Source: Planctomycetota bacterium
GTDB lineage: Bacteria > Planctomycetota > UBA1135 > GCA-002686595
DNA: 64,000 bases
Assembly: GCA_020638835.1 (NCBI GenBank)
Contig: JACKHV010000003.1
Span: 1-64,000 of the forward strand
Direction of reading: 5' to 3'
The notes beneath the pieces are model-generated. The model was given only the letters and a program-made list of their open reading frames with translations. It did no database searches and had not been told where the DNA came from. A program made the translations under genes and the position numbers. Positions 18,637 to 27,380 of the stretch are shown piece by piece. Position 1 is the stretch's first letter; each line of letters starts with the position of its first letter.

Positions 18637-19020
18637 TCAGACCGCGGCGTCGATCATCGACTTGATCTTCTCCTCGACCTCCTCCGCCACGCGCCGGAGC
18701 GCCGGGGAGTCGGAGAGCGCCGCGAGCAGCTTGGTGGGCTCGGCGGTGGCGATCTTGGTGACGCCGCCCTCGGTGTAGACCGACACCCGACACGGCAGGG
18801 CGATGTTCATGCCCATGTCCTCGCCGAGCACGTTCACCGCCTGCTGCGGGTTGCAGATCTCGAGGATGTGGCAGGCGTTCGGCAGCTCGAAGCCCTTCGA
18901 GTGCAAGGTCGCCTGCAGGTCGTAGGTGTGCAGCACGCCGAAGCCGTGCGCCTCGACGGCCTCGCGGAGGTCGGAGACGGCTTGCTCGGGGGACTTGCGG
19001 GTCTCGACGACGTATCTCAT
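18637..19020 (-). CDS. DUF302-family protein
   Basis: 127 residues, the full length of a DUF302 domain. Typical marks are the start RYVVETRKSPEQAVSDLREAVEAHGFGVLHTYDLQATL, the central ACHILEICNPQQAVNVL and the MNIALPCRVSVYTEGG segment with conserved Cys residues. The family is a small alpha/beta fold of unknown biochemical role, often beside redox or metal genes. The ATG has GAAGGAA about 6 nt upstream. It is divergent from the lipoprotein gene at 19158; the 137 bp between them must hold both promoters. Confidence 0.9.
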   Translation of the reverse strand: MRYVVETRKSPEQAVSDLREAVEAHGFGVLHTYDLQATLHSKGFELPNACHILEICNPQQAVNVLGEDMGMNIALPCRVSVYTEGGVTKIATAEPTKLLAALSDSPALRRVAEEVEEKIKSMIDAAV

Positions 19021-19145
19021 CGCGGGTTTCCTTCGCGCGGCGCGGGAGCGGCTGGGAGCGGCCGAGCGCGCGCACAGCTCGGTCGCCTCCATCGTATCGA
19101 CTCGGCCGCATTCGGCGAGGTTGGAGCGCCGAAGCTCCGGAACGC

Positions 19146-19151
19146 TAGAGT
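19146..19151 (+). promoter_or_regulatory. -10 box TAGAGT, 6 nt before GTG start (leaderless type)
   Basis: The sequence is cgc-TAGAGT-gcggcc-GTG. With 6 nt between box and start codon, transcription should begin at or next to the GTG at 19158. A TTGGAG lies 19 bp before the box as a weak -35. Confidence 0.5.
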
Positions 19152-19157
19152 GCGGCC

Positions 19158-20006
19158 GTGGCGCGCGCGATCGACATCGGACCCTCGGGGCGCGGGCTCG
19201 CCGTCCTCTCGGCGTTGCTCGCCGCGTCCTGCATCGCGCGCCCCGCGGTGGTCGAGCCGGTCGACAAGGGCGCCTCGAGCGAACCGGTCCCGTGCGGCGT
19301 GCTCGACCTCCTCACCTTCAACGTCGCGGGCCTTCCTGGCTTCGTCGCGAAGGTGGACGGGCGCGAGACGCATCCGCGCCTCGGTGCCGAGCTCAGGGCC
19401 TTCGACCTCGTGCTCCTGCAGGAGGACTTCTGGTACCACGACCTGATCGAAGCGTCGCACCGCTGGCAGGCCGCGCCGCGCGGCGGCGGTTTCCTGCGCC
19501 TGGGCGACGGGCTCGCGCGCTTCTCGCGGCTGCCGCTCGAGGACGTCGAGCACGTGCCGTGGACCACAGCGCACGGACTGTTCGGCGCGTACCACGATCG
19601 CTGGGCGTGGAAAGGCTTCGCCGCCGGTCGCGTCCTAGTCGCGGAGGGGCGCAGCGTGTGGGTCTACAACGTGCACTTCGACGCCGGCGGTGAGCGGGGC
19701 GATCGCGAGGCGCGCGCGGCGCAGCGTCAGCAGTTGATCGAGGACATCCTGGTCCGCACTTCGGAGAGCGATGCGTTGATCGTCGCGGGCGACTTCAACT
19801 GCGGGCTTGGCAGCCTCGACGAGCTGCGCGAGCGCGCGGCGCTCGAGGACAGCGGCGGCGGGGGCATCGACCGCGTGCTCTACCGCTCGGGCGCGGACAT
19901 GACGCTGCGACCCTCACCCGACGCGCCGCGGCCGCGCCCGGATCTCGAAGAGCTGTGGAAGCTCTCGGACCACGCGCCGGTCTGGGTGCGCTTCGCGGTC
20001 GAGTGA
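19158..20006 (+). CDS. Exported endonuclease/exonuclease/phosphatase-fold protein
   Basis: 282 residues. The N-terminus is hydrophobic and ends in ALLAASC, a possible lipobox (Cys 25). The EEP fold follows with its marker motifs: TFNVAGLP, LVLLQE (metal Glu), VYNVHFDAG (catalytic-type His), VAGDFNC (Asp-Asn) and LSDHAPV (Asp-His). All active-site motifs are present, so a hydrolase acting on a phosphodiester is likely; the short form and export fit neutral sphingomyelinase-like enzymes or exported nucleases. The start is a GTG with no Shine-Dalgarno, 6 nt after a -10 box. Confidence 0.88.
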   Translation: MARAIDIGPSGRGLAVLSALLAASCIARPAVVEPVDKGASSEPVPCGVLDLLTFNVAGLPGFVAKVDGRETHPRLGAELRAFDLVLLQEDFWYHDLIEASHRWQAAPRGGGFLRLGDGLARFSRLPLEDVEHVPWTTAHGLFGAYHDRWAWKGFAAGRVLVAEGRSVWVYNVHFDAGGERGDREARAAQRQQLIEDILVRTSESDALIVAGDFNCGLGSLDELRERAALEDSGGGGIDRVLYRSGADMTLRPSPDAPRPRPDLEELWKLSDHAPVWVRFAVE

Positions 20007-20154
20007 CCACGATCGCTGCGCCGGGACGACGCTGCAAGATCACCGCGTCGACCGGTTCCCGGCCCGACGGGCCGACGCTACCTTCTCCGCGCCTCTCTGC
20101 GAGGAGAGCGCTCTCACGATCCGTTCCAACCAGAACCACCCGAGTCCCCTGAGT

Positions 20155-20748
20155 GTGCTCGTCGGCAAGCAAGCCCCCGACTTTGAAGCGCAAGGCGTCA
20201 ACGCCGAGGGTTCGTTCGAACCCGTCAAGCTCTCCGCGCTGTGCGGAAAGTACGTCGTGCTCTTCTTCTACCCCCTCGACTTCACCTTCGTCTGTCCCTC
20301 GGAGATCATCGCCTTCGACAACCACCTCGCCGAGTTCAAGGAACGCGCCGTCGACGTGCTCGGCGTCTCCGTCGACTCGCACTTCACGCACCATGCGTGG
20401 CGCGAGACCGACCGCAACAAGGGCGGGATCGGCCGCATCGGCTACACGCTGGTCGCCGACCTCACGAAGCAGATCGCGCGCGACTACGACGTGCTGACCG
20501 GTGACGGTGCCGTCGCCTACCGCGGCCTGTTCTTGATCGACAAGCAAGGCAAGGTGCGCCACCAGGTCGTGAACGACCTGCCGCTCGGCCGCAGCGTCGA
20601 GGAAACGCTTCGCATGGTCGACGCGCTGCAGTTCCACGAGAGCCACGGCGAGGTCTGCCTCGCCAACTGGAGCAAGGGCAAGGCCGGCATGAAGGCGAAC
20701 GCGGAAGGCGTCGCCGCCTACCTGGCCGAGAACGCCTCCAAGCTCTAA
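20155..20748 (+). CDS. Typical 2-Cys peroxiredoxin (AhpC/Prx1 type)
   Basis: 197 residues, normal family length. The peroxidatic Cys47 is in DFTFVCPSE and the resolving Cys168 in HGEVCLANW. A GGIG motif is present, but the C-terminal YF motif of peroxide-sensitive Prx is absent (the end is AYLAENASKL), pointing to a robust, less easily over-oxidised enzyme. It reduces hydroperoxides in the cytoplasm with thioredoxin or AhpF-type reductant; no reductase gene is adjacent. The start is a GTG; no close Shine-Dalgarno. A TACCTT box at 20079-20084 may be its promoter. A strong hairpin terminator follows. Confidence 0.95.
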   Translation: MLVGKQAPDFEAQGVNAEGSFEPVKLSALCGKYVVLFFYPLDFTFVCPSEIIAFDNHLAEFKERAVDVLGVSVDSHFTHHAWRETDRNKGGIGRIGYTLVADLTKQIARDYDVLTGDGAVAYRGLFLIDKQGKVRHQVVNDLPLGRSVEETLRMVDALQFHESHGEVCLANWSKGKAGMKANAEGVAAYLAENASKL

Positions 20749-20769
20749 CGCCGACGCGCCAGAGGACGA

Positions 20770-20812
20770 GCGGAGCCCCCGTCGCGCCGACCCGCTGCGG
20801 CGGGGGCTCCGC
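20770..20812. terminator. Bidirectional hairpin terminator
   Basis: A perfect 12-bp stem, GCGGAGCCCCCG (20770-20781) with CGGGGGCTCCGC (20801-20812), encloses a 19-nt loop. It sits between the convergent peroxiredoxin and DUF4185 genes, so it can stop transcription from both sides. There is no long U tract. Confidence 0.7.
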
Positions 20813-20820
20813 GTTGCAGG

Positions 20821-22443
20821 CTAGTGCGCTTCGCGCGGCTTGCTCGACGTCACCTCGGAGACGCTGACGAAGCCCCACGGCGCGGTCGACGCGTCGACCA
20901 GGTACAGGCGCAAGCGGTGTCCCGCGTGGCGCGAGAGGTTCCAGCGCACCGGGACGTCAACTTCGTTGTTCGCCGGTCCGGCGATCGACTCGAGCACCGG
21001 TCCGTAGCGGCCGAGCAACAGCTCGCGCTCGAAGGCGGGGATGTCCTCGATCTCGTCGGGCGGCGCGTGGTCGTCGCGGACGAGCACGACGCGCGAGCGA
21101 CCTCCGTGGAGCTGGAAGCTCAGCATGCCGCCGTCGATCGCGTCCACGCTGCAGTGGCTCACCACGAGGTCACGGTCGCCGCCGTCCGTGAAGGTCGTGA
21201 CGTGCGGCTTGCCGTTCCGCTCGAAGCGCTGCGGCGTGGAACCCTGCGTCGTGCACGGCGGCGCGCCGAACAGGAAGCGCGTCTCTTCCAACTGGGGCGC
21301 CGCGCCCGGGCGTCCGACGTCGGTCGACATCAGCACGACTTGATAGGGGTTCCACGTCGACATCGTGAACACGAGCGTGCAGCGCTCGGCATCGCCGCGC
21401 GTGAAGCGCGGGATCAAGTACGGGCCGTACTCGCCGCCCCAACGGTTCTGCCGCCCCGGATCGTGGATCTCGTCCATGCGCGACGTCTTCCAGTCGACGT
21501 GCATGAAGTGCGCGTAGCCTTGGTCGAGCCACGGGTCGAAGACGACTTCGGCGTCGGTCCATGGGCCCCAGGGATTCCGCGCCGTGCGCATGACGATGCC
21601 GCGCGGCGCGGCGGAGTTGTAGAGCATCACCCAGCGCTCGAGGGGCTCGATCCAGGCGACGGAGAGTTCGCCGACGACGGGGTGGTCGAAGAGGTCGACG
21701 GAGCCGTCTTCGTCAGCGGTCCACGTCGGATTCCCGTCCGGCGCTCCCGCGAAGTACCGCCAAGCCGAACGCTCCGCGAAGCGGTCCGTCGGCGCGAGCG
21801 CGAGCCGCGCGTTCGAGGCGCGGTACTTGCCGCTGCCCCAGACGAGCACGCAGTCGTCCTCGGGTAGTCCAGCGTGATCCTCGACGCTCGCGCGCTGCAG
21901 CGCGACGTTGATGAAGTGCTTCGTCGAGAGGTCGAAGACGCGCTCGAAGCTGCGTCCGTCGTCCCGCGAGCGCCCCAGCACCGAGCGACCCATCGTGTTC
22001 CGCTTGCTGTGGTCCGTCGTGAACACGACGTACATCGCGCCGTCGAGCGAGATGCCGTACGACGGAACCTCGAACGCCTCGCTCGACACGCCCGGCAGCG
22101 TGAGCCGGCGGAAGCGGCCTTCCTCGTCGGTGTGGAACTCGAGCGCGAGCTCGTCGGGCGTCCGGGCGGAGGACCAAGCGATCACGTCGGCGTTCGGCGC
22201 ACCGCCCGCGCTGTCGCCGAACAGGAAGTAGAGCTTGCCGTCGTGCTCGAACGAGCTGCCGAGGTCGGTGCCGACGAGCCTCGCCGCGCTCTGCGTCCGA
22301 CTGCGCGTGAACACCCCGCGCGCCACGTCGCGCTCGCCCGTCAGCTGCTCGAGCTTGCACGTCGAGCCGGGGAAGACGTGCGGCGCGTCGGGCGCCGCCT
22401 GGGGGGCTTGGAGGAGCAGCGCGAAGAGGAACGAGAGGAACAT
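20821..22443 (-). CDS. Secreted DUF4185 (five-bladed-propeller glycosidase-like) protein
   Basis: 540 residues with a short signal peptide (about 1-17). The body matches DUF4185: LGSSFEHDGKLYFLFGDS near the start, ARNPWGPWTDAEVVFDPW in the middle and YGPYLIPRFTRG...FTMSTWNPYQVVLM further on. The family is a beta-propeller related to glycoside hydrolases, exported and thought to act on polysaccharide; the exact sugar is unknown. The last 130 residues form a separate beta-rich domain. A TATCCT box at 22476-22481 lies 32 nt before the ATG and shares the region with the divergent gene at 22584. Confidence 0.85.
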   Translation of the reverse strand: MFLSFLFALLLQAPQAAPDAPHVFPGSTCKLEQLTGERDVARGVFTRSRTQSAARLVGTDLGSSFEHDGKLYFLFGDSAGGAPNADVIAWSSARTPDELALEFHTDEEGRFRRLTLPGVSSEAFEVPSYGISLDGAMYVVFTTDHSKRNTMGRSVLGRSRDDGRSFERVFDLSTKHFINVALQRASVEDHAGLPEDDCVLVWGSGKYRASNARLALAPTDRFAERSAWRYFAGAPDGNPTWTADEDGSVDLFDHPVVGELSVAWIEPLERWVMLYNSAAPRGIVMRTARNPWGPWTDAEVVFDPWLDQGYAHFMHVDWKTSRMDEIHDPGRQNRWGGEYGPYLIPRFTRGDAERCTLVFTMSTWNPYQVVLMSTDVGRPGAAPQLEETRFLFGAPPCTTQGSTPQRFERNGKPHVTTFTDGGDRDLVVSHCSVDAIDGGMLSFQLHGGRSRVVLVRDDHAPPDEIEDIPAFERELLLGRYGPVLESIAGPANNEVDVPVRWNLSRHAGHRLRLYLVDASTAPWGFVSVSEVTSSKPREAH

Positions 22444-22475
22444 GTGGGTGCGTGGCGAGGGAAGCTCGCTGCTCC

Positions 22476-22543
22476 AGGATAGGGGGCGACGGGCGGTCGG
22501 CCAAAGTCGTCGGGAGAGCCGGTCGGCTCCGGCGAGCTAGAGT
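22476..22543. promoter_or_regulatory. Divergent promoters: TATCCT (-) and TAGAGT (+)
   Basis: In the 140 bp between two divergent genes, the minus strand has TATCCT at 22476-22481 and the plus strand TAGAGT at 22538-22543, both in the local GC-rich context used elsewhere in the window. Predicted leaders are about 25 and 33 nt. Confidence 0.45.
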
Positions 22544-22583
22544 GTGTCGCCCGCTGACCTCGCGGCCCCTGCGCTCGAACGCC

Positions 22584-23774
22584 ATGCCGAACCACATCTT
22601 CGTCGCCGCACCCCTGCTCACGCTGACGCTCGCCCTCACGGGTGGTCACGGCGACCATCACTCCCACCACGACGCCGACGCATCGCTGACGATCGATGCC
22701 GTGCTCGCTCTGCCGCAGAATCGCGCGGATGCGGCGGAGCGCCGCGTCGAGGAAGGGCGCAGCGGCGACGGGGATCTCGTCTTCGAGGTCGCGGTGCGCT
22801 CCGATCGACTCCCGGAAGAGGTCTTCGCGAAGAACCCGTTCACCGGCGACGGTCGGACGATCCTCGAGTGCGCTCACGGCGGCTTCGCCTACGACCACCG
22901 CGCGGGGCGCGGCGAAGTGTACTGGGCCCTGCAAGGCGCCGGCGTGCTGCGCGTCAGCGCGGACCACACCGTGGTCGAGCTGCTCGACGGAGCCGCCGAG
23001 CTGGCGCAGTTCAACCTGCACAACGCGACCTTCTTCGAGCACGGCGGCGCCGGGCGCATCGCGTGGCCGGCCAACGACGGAGCGCGCGTGTTCGTCACGG
23101 ACGTCGACGGCAAGCTCGTCACGACGATCGGTCGGCCGACGGTCGAGCCGTACGCAAGTGGCGCGGACTACCGCCCCACGGACGCGGCGTACCTCGACGG
23201 CGAGCTGTGGATCACGGACGGCTACGCGTCGAAGTACGTGATGTCGTACGACCTCGACGCGAACGCGTGGACCGGCGTCGTGTTCGGTGGTCCGGCGGAC
23301 GGGCCTGAGCCGGGCAAGTTCGGCACGAACCACGGGATCACGATCCGCGACGGCCTGATCTGGATCGCCGGCCGCCAGTACGCGCGCATCCACAGCTACC
23401 GTCCGACGACTGAGTTCGTGGACATGTTCGCGATGCCGGAGGGCTCGAAGCCGTGCGACTTCGAGTTCTTCGTCTTGCACGACGAACTCTACGGCGTGGC
23501 CGCCTCGCTGAACGTCGCCGACGGCAGCGAGGACAGCGGCGCGAGCATCTACGTCGTCGAGATGAAGACGCTGAGGATCGTCTCGACGATCAAGCCGAAG
23601 GACGAGCTGGGCCTCGAGCGCTTCGTGCACTTGCACAACGTCTTCGCGACGGTGGACGGGAATCGTGTGTCGCTGTTCTGTCAGGCCTGGAATCCCGGCG
23701 ACTTCGCGGTGCTGAGTCGCGTGGTTCCGGCGGCGGACGCGGACTCCGAGCGGGCGCCCCGCGATGCCAGGTAG
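22584..23774 (+). CDS. Secreted beta-propeller (NHL/six-bladed type) protein with His-rich N-terminus
   Basis: 396 residues from the ATG at 22584. A signal peptide is followed by a His-rich stretch, GGHGDHHSHHDADAS, that could bind metal. The remainder reads as repeated beta-blades (TDAAYLDGELWITDGYASKYVMSYDLD; GTNHGITIRDGLIWIAGRQYARIHSY), the form of six-bladed propellers of the NHL or SMP-30 kind. I see no certain catalytic residues. It is divergent from the DUF4185 propeller gene, so two exported propellers may share regulation. Confidence 0.8.
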   Translation: MPNHIFVAAPLLTLTLALTGGHGDHHSHHDADASLTIDAVLALPQNRADAAERRVEEGRSGDGDLVFEVAVRSDRLPEEVFAKNPFTGDGRTILECAHGGFAYDHRAGRGEVYWALQGAGVLRVSADHTVVELLDGAAELAQFNLHNATFFEHGGAGRIAWPANDGARVFVTDVDGKLVTTIGRPTVEPYASGADYRPTDAAYLDGELWITDGYASKYVMSYDLDANAWTGVVFGGPADGPEPGKFGTNHGITIRDGLIWIAGRQYARIHSYRPTTEFVDMFAMPEGSKPCDFEFFVLHDELYGVAASLNVADGSEDSGASIYVVEMKTLRIVSTIKPKDELGLERFVHLHNVFATVDGNRVSLFCQAWNPGDFAVLSRVVPAADADSERAPRDAR

Positions 23775-23939
23775 GCCGCGAGCAGGCGCCGTGCGTCGAA
23801 GCGGGGCACTTCAGGGCGCGCACGGGTCGGTCCCGAAGAATGTCCGAGTTCTCGGACCCGCGTCCGGCGCGGAGGGATTCAATCGAGTCGGAGGACGTGC
23901 GGACGCGCGTCCGGTCCGTCGAATGCCCCGGAGGCTGCC

Positions 23940-25142
23940 ATGAAACCGTTGCTCGCTCTCGTCGCCGCCACGACTCTCACCGCCACCAGCGACGCCGGCA
24001 CCTGGATCGTCGACGACGACGGCGGTCCGGGCGTGGACTTCCTCAACGTCGCTGACGCCGTCGCGGCCGCGAGTCCGGGCGATCGCATCTTCGTCCACCC
24101 GGGCAGCTACTCCGGTTCCGTGGGCAGCGACAAGGGGCTGACGATCCTCGGGCTGGGCCCCGGCGTGAACCTGGTCGGCGTCTACCTCTGGCACGACATC
24201 CCGCTGAACCAGGAGCTGCGCGTCGTCGACGTGAGCTGCTTCCGGTTCTCGCTGTTCGACTGCGAAGGTCCGGTTCTCTTCGACGGATTCACGTCCAGCT
24301 ACTCGAGGTTCAACCTCACCGGCTGCCGCGACGTCCGCGCGCAAGGCTGCACGTTCTCGCGCTGCCCGGTCAGCGTGACGGACTCGCGACTGGAGCTCGT
24401 CGACTGCGAGATCACGGGCGATGACGGGAGCTACGGGAGCTTCGTCTCCGACGGCGGCCCCGGCGGTCACGCCTTGCACGTCTACTCCGGCGGCGTCGTG
24501 TCCCTCAACGCGTCGACCCTGCGCGGCGGAACCGGTGGAGACACGCCCTCGACCCAGAGCTACGGCGGAGACGGCGGAGACGGCGCGCACGTCGACGCGG
24601 GAGGTGAGCTGACCATCACCGGAACCAGCGCGGACATCATCTTCGGCGGGACGGCCGGACAGGGACCGCAGCAGGGTGACGACGGCCGCGGCGGCGACGG
24701 AGTCCGGAACGACGGCTTCCTGCGCGCGAGCGGCGCGTCGATCGTCGGAGGAATCTCGCCCGACTACGGCGACGGCGTGCCGGTCTCGGGTGGCGGCGTG
24801 TTCGAGGCGCCCGTTCCCGCGGACCCCTTCCTGAAGCTGCAGGGCGAGGTGCGCGCGGGGCAGCAGGTGGACATCGAGGTCCGCGGAGAACCGGGCAGCG
24901 TCGTGCGTCTGCTGGTGGGCCGCGCGCCGATCCTGGCTCCGTACCCGGCAAGCTCCGACCTGCGACTGACACAGCCCGTGCGCAGCTTCTGGATCGGGAA
25001 CGTGCCGGCTTCCGGTCAGGTGGTGCACAGCGTCGTCCTGCCGCAGACGCTGACGCCAGGGACCCGCTTCGTGTTGCAGGCCAAGCTCACGACGCCGTTG
25101 GGAGACCGACTCACGAATTCCGCGCCGCTGCTCGCGCGGTGA
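23940..25142 (+). CDS. Secreted right-handed beta-helix protein
   Basis: 400 residues, signal peptide cut near residue 19 (TSDAGTW). GTWIVDDDGGPGVDFLNVADAVAAASPGDRIFVHPGSYSG is the usual opening of a pectin-lyase-fold beta-helix, followed by short repeats rich in Cys, Gly and Asp (LVDCEITGDDG; GGDGGDGAHVDAGGELTITG). No polysaccharide-lyase catalytic pattern is evident, so binding or structural roles are as likely as catalysis. The last 110 residues form a separate beta domain. GGAGG lies 6 nt before the ATG. Confidence 0.85.
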   Translation: MKPLLALVAATTLTATSDAGTWIVDDDGGPGVDFLNVADAVAAASPGDRIFVHPGSYSGSVGSDKGLTILGLGPGVNLVGVYLWHDIPLNQELRVVDVSCFRFSLFDCEGPVLFDGFTSSYSRFNLTGCRDVRAQGCTFSRCPVSVTDSRLELVDCEITGDDGSYGSFVSDGGPGGHALHVYSGGVVSLNASTLRGGTGGDTPSTQSYGGDGGDGAHVDAGGELTITGTSADIIFGGTAGQGPQQGDDGRGGDGVRNDGFLRASGASIVGGISPDYGDGVPVSGGGVFEAPVPADPFLKLQGEVRAGQQVDIEVRGEPGSVVRLLVGRAPILAPYPASSDLRLTQPVRSFWIGNVPASGQVVHSVVLPQTLTPGTRFVLQAKLTTPLGDRLTNSAPLLAR

Positions 25143-25315
25143 TGCGTTTTCAAGTCCGGCAGTGCAGGAGTCTCGCGCAAGACGGAGTCGTCGATCGCCG
25201 TTCGAGTCGCGCTCACGGCAGCGTCGCGCGTGAACCACACGTGTCCGAGTGACTCGACCAAGTTCGCTCGACTCCCAATTCCGACGAAACGCTCGGGAAT
25301 ACCTGGAACGCGTCC

Positions 25316-25342
25316 TTTCAACTCACTCGACAGCGCTAGCCT
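25316..25342 (+). promoter_or_regulatory. Candidate promoter, TTTCAA / TAGCCT
   Basis: TTTCAA (25316-25321) and TAGCCT (25337-25342) are separated by 15 bp in a locally AT-richer stretch. This would give a leader of about 70 nt for the secreted protein at 25417, whose ATG has GAAAGGA upstream. Confidence 0.35.
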
Positions 25343-25416
25343 CGACGGGTCCCTCTGCACGAGGGGGCGACACCGTCTCTTCGTGAGGGAATCCACCTCG
25401 GAAAGGACGTGTAGTC

Positions 25417-26424
25417 ATGAAATTGCTCTGTCGAGTCGCGTTGTCGTCTTGCGTCGCGGTCTGGTTGGTGTCGGGAGCTCTGGCGCAGATCCCAGCGGAG
25501 AACCGGGGCATGTCCTCGATCTCCTTCTCGCCCGGGACCGCCGCGGGCCTGTACGACGTGCACGCCGAGTGGTTCGTCGAGACCGAGCCGACGACGGCCT
25601 TCAAGGATCTCAGCGCGGACGTGGACTTCTCCGTGAACAGCCTGCTCGCAACCACGGTCGGCAGCTCCGCGACGATCTCCTCCGCGTCCGGCGCGTGCTT
25701 CGGTACGACGCCGCCCTGCAGCAACGCAGCCTGCGGCACGTGGAGCATCGGCATCCTGACCGCCAACGGGACCTGCGTCCCATCCTTGGTCGGCGGCTGG
25801 ATCGGCCTGGACTTCTGCACCTGCGCCTGCGTGGTCGTCACAGTGGCGCACGACGTGCCGATGACGACCGGCGACATCATCGAGGTCTTGCTGCGTCCCG
25901 CGCCGGGCGCGCTGCCCGAACCCGTGACCGATGACGACGTGCTCGCCGCCGTCTTCAACGGCGTGACGTCTCCGGTTCCCTTCTGCTTCGGCGACGGCAG
26001 CTCGGGGCCGTGTCCCTGCGGGAACGAGTCGCCTGCCTTCAGCGGACAGGGTTGCCTGTGGTCCGGCGGCGTGGGCGCGATCCTGACCGCGAGCGGGAGC
26101 ACCGTCGTCGCCAACGACGACCTCGTGTTCACCGTCTCGCAGGCAAGGCCGAGTCAGCCGAGTTTGCTCGTGCAGGGCGCCGCGAACTTCGCCGTGCCGT
26201 TCAAGGACGGGCTGTTCTGCACCGCGAACCCGACCGAGCGCATCGAAGTCGTCTTCCTCGACGCGACGGGTTCGGGTTCGACCGCGAGTTCGATCGTGAC
26301 GGAGGGGAACATCCTCCCCGGCATGATCCGGTACTACCAACAGTGGTTCCGCGATCCGGGCGGCGTGAGCCCGTGCGGAACGGGATCCAACTTCTCGCAG
26401 GGCCTCGAGGTCGCGTGGATCTAG
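25417..26424 (+). CDS. Secreted protein with planctomycete Cys-rich C-terminal module
   Basis: 335 residues; signal peptide cut after GALAQ (about 24). Residues 25-185 form an unrecognised domain with a Cys-dense core (SGACFGTTPPCSNAACGTWS; DFCTCACVVV). From Phe189 the protein is the shared module: FCFGDGSSGPCPCGNES, GAILTASGS, QGAANFAVPFKDGLFC, ERIEVVFLDATG, RYYQQWFRDPGGVSPC and a terminal LEVAWI. The match to the end of the pentahaem cytochrome is close over all 150 residues. The module is probably a surface or sorting domain (inference). A hairpin terminator follows 10 bp after the stop. Confidence 0.85.
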   Translation: MKLLCRVALSSCVAVWLVSGALAQIPAENRGMSSISFSPGTAAGLYDVHAEWFVETEPTTAFKDLSADVDFSVNSLLATTVGSSATISSASGACFGTTPPCSNAACGTWSIGILTANGTCVPSLVGGWIGLDFCTCACVVVTVAHDVPMTTGDIIEVLLRPAPGALPEPVTDDDVLAAVFNGVTSPVPFCFGDGSSGPCPCGNESPAFSGQGCLWSGGVGAILTASGSTVVANDDLVFTVSQARPSQPSLLVQGAANFAVPFKDGLFCTANPTERIEVVFLDATGSGSTASSIVTEGNILPGMIRYYQQWFRDPGGVSPCGTGSNFSQGLEVAWI

Positions 26425-26433
26425 CCGGCACGC

Positions 26434-26475
26434 CCCGCGGGCGAGGTGCGCGCTCGTTGCGAACTCGCCCGCGGG
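26434..26475 (+). terminator. Hairpin terminator
   Basis: A perfect 12-bp stem, CCCGCGGGCGAG (26434-26445) with CTCGCCCGCGGG (26464-26475), has an 18-nt loop and follows the stop of the secreted protein gene. No U tract follows. Confidence 0.65.
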
Positions 26476-26588
26476 ATGCACGTGCCTCCCCGACTTCGTA
26501 GCTTGGCGCGCGTCGACCGCGGGGGGGACGCGCGCACGGTGCGCGACGGCCAGGGTCCCCGGGCGGTCCGTTCGAGGAGGGAACCGCC

Positions 26589-27239
26589 ATGCACATCCGG
26601 ACGCTCGCCGCGCTGACCCTCTGCCTCACCGGCTGCACGACGCACCAACCCTACGACGCCGGGGAGTTCCGCCAAGCTCCCTTGTCGCTCAAGCAGATCG
26701 CGCTGAACGAGGGCGGACTGACGGCGGAGCAGATCCGCGTGATCAGCGCGACCGAGCCGCCGCGCGCGTTCCCCGTCGACGTCGCCGTGGTGATCGTGAC
26801 GGACGGCTACCTCCCGGCCGCGACGCAGGAGCTGTTCACCTACGACCTGGTCAAGGGGCTCGAGTCGTCTTCGAAGATCGGCCGCGTCACCCTGATCCCG
26901 AACTTCCTCGTACCGGATCGGATCGGCTTCGGCTCGATCCAAGAACTCGGCGTGCGCGCCTTGTCGGAGTATGTGATCGTGTTCCACGTCGACCCGCACG
27001 AGATCCATCGCTGGACGCAGATCTTCAAGAGTCAGTACCGGCTCGACAGCACGATCTCGTACATCATCGTCGACAGCGGCACGTCCGCGATGCTGACGGC
27101 CGACCGCCTGCACAGCACACACGACTACGAGGACAAGCTCTTCGAGCGCGAGGAGCGCGAGCAAGCGCAGCGCGAGATCTTCTCCGAGCAGGGGCGCCTG
27201 ATCGCCGCGAAGCTGGACGAGCTGTTCAGCGGACGTTGA
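26589..27239 (+). CDS. Lipoprotein of unknown function
   Basis: 216 residues. Signal sequence and lipobox CLTGC put the lipidated Cys at residue 16. The mature protein looks alpha/beta: FPVDVAVVIVTDGYL, then IGRVTLIPNFLVPDRIGFGSIQELGVRALSEYVIVFHVDP, a regular strand-helix pattern, and a charged C-terminal helix (EREEREQAQREIFSEQGRLIAAKLDEL). I do not recognise the family. A strong GAGGAGGGA ribosome-binding site lies 7 nt before the ATG. The next gene, also an exported lipoprotein, begins about 140 bp later. Confidence 0.8.
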   Translation: MHIRTLAALTLCLTGCTTHQPYDAGEFRQAPLSLKQIALNEGGLTAEQIRVISATEPPRAFPVDVAVVIVTDGYLPAATQELFTYDLVKGLESSSKIGRVTLIPNFLVPDRIGFGSIQELGVRALSEYVIVFHVDPHEIHRWTQIFKSQYRLDSTISYIIVDSGTSAMLTADRLHSTHDYEDKLFEREEREQAQREIFSEQGRLIAAKLDELFSGR

Positions 27240-27380
27240 CCGCGGACGGGACGCGCCGCCCGTGGACGCAGCGAATCGCGGGTTCGCTCCAACGGCTCCT
27301 GACCGACCTCGTAGGCCTCCGCCGTGCGGAAGCCGAAACGCGGCGCCGCGGGGACACGGCCAAGCCGAAGGGGATTGAGG

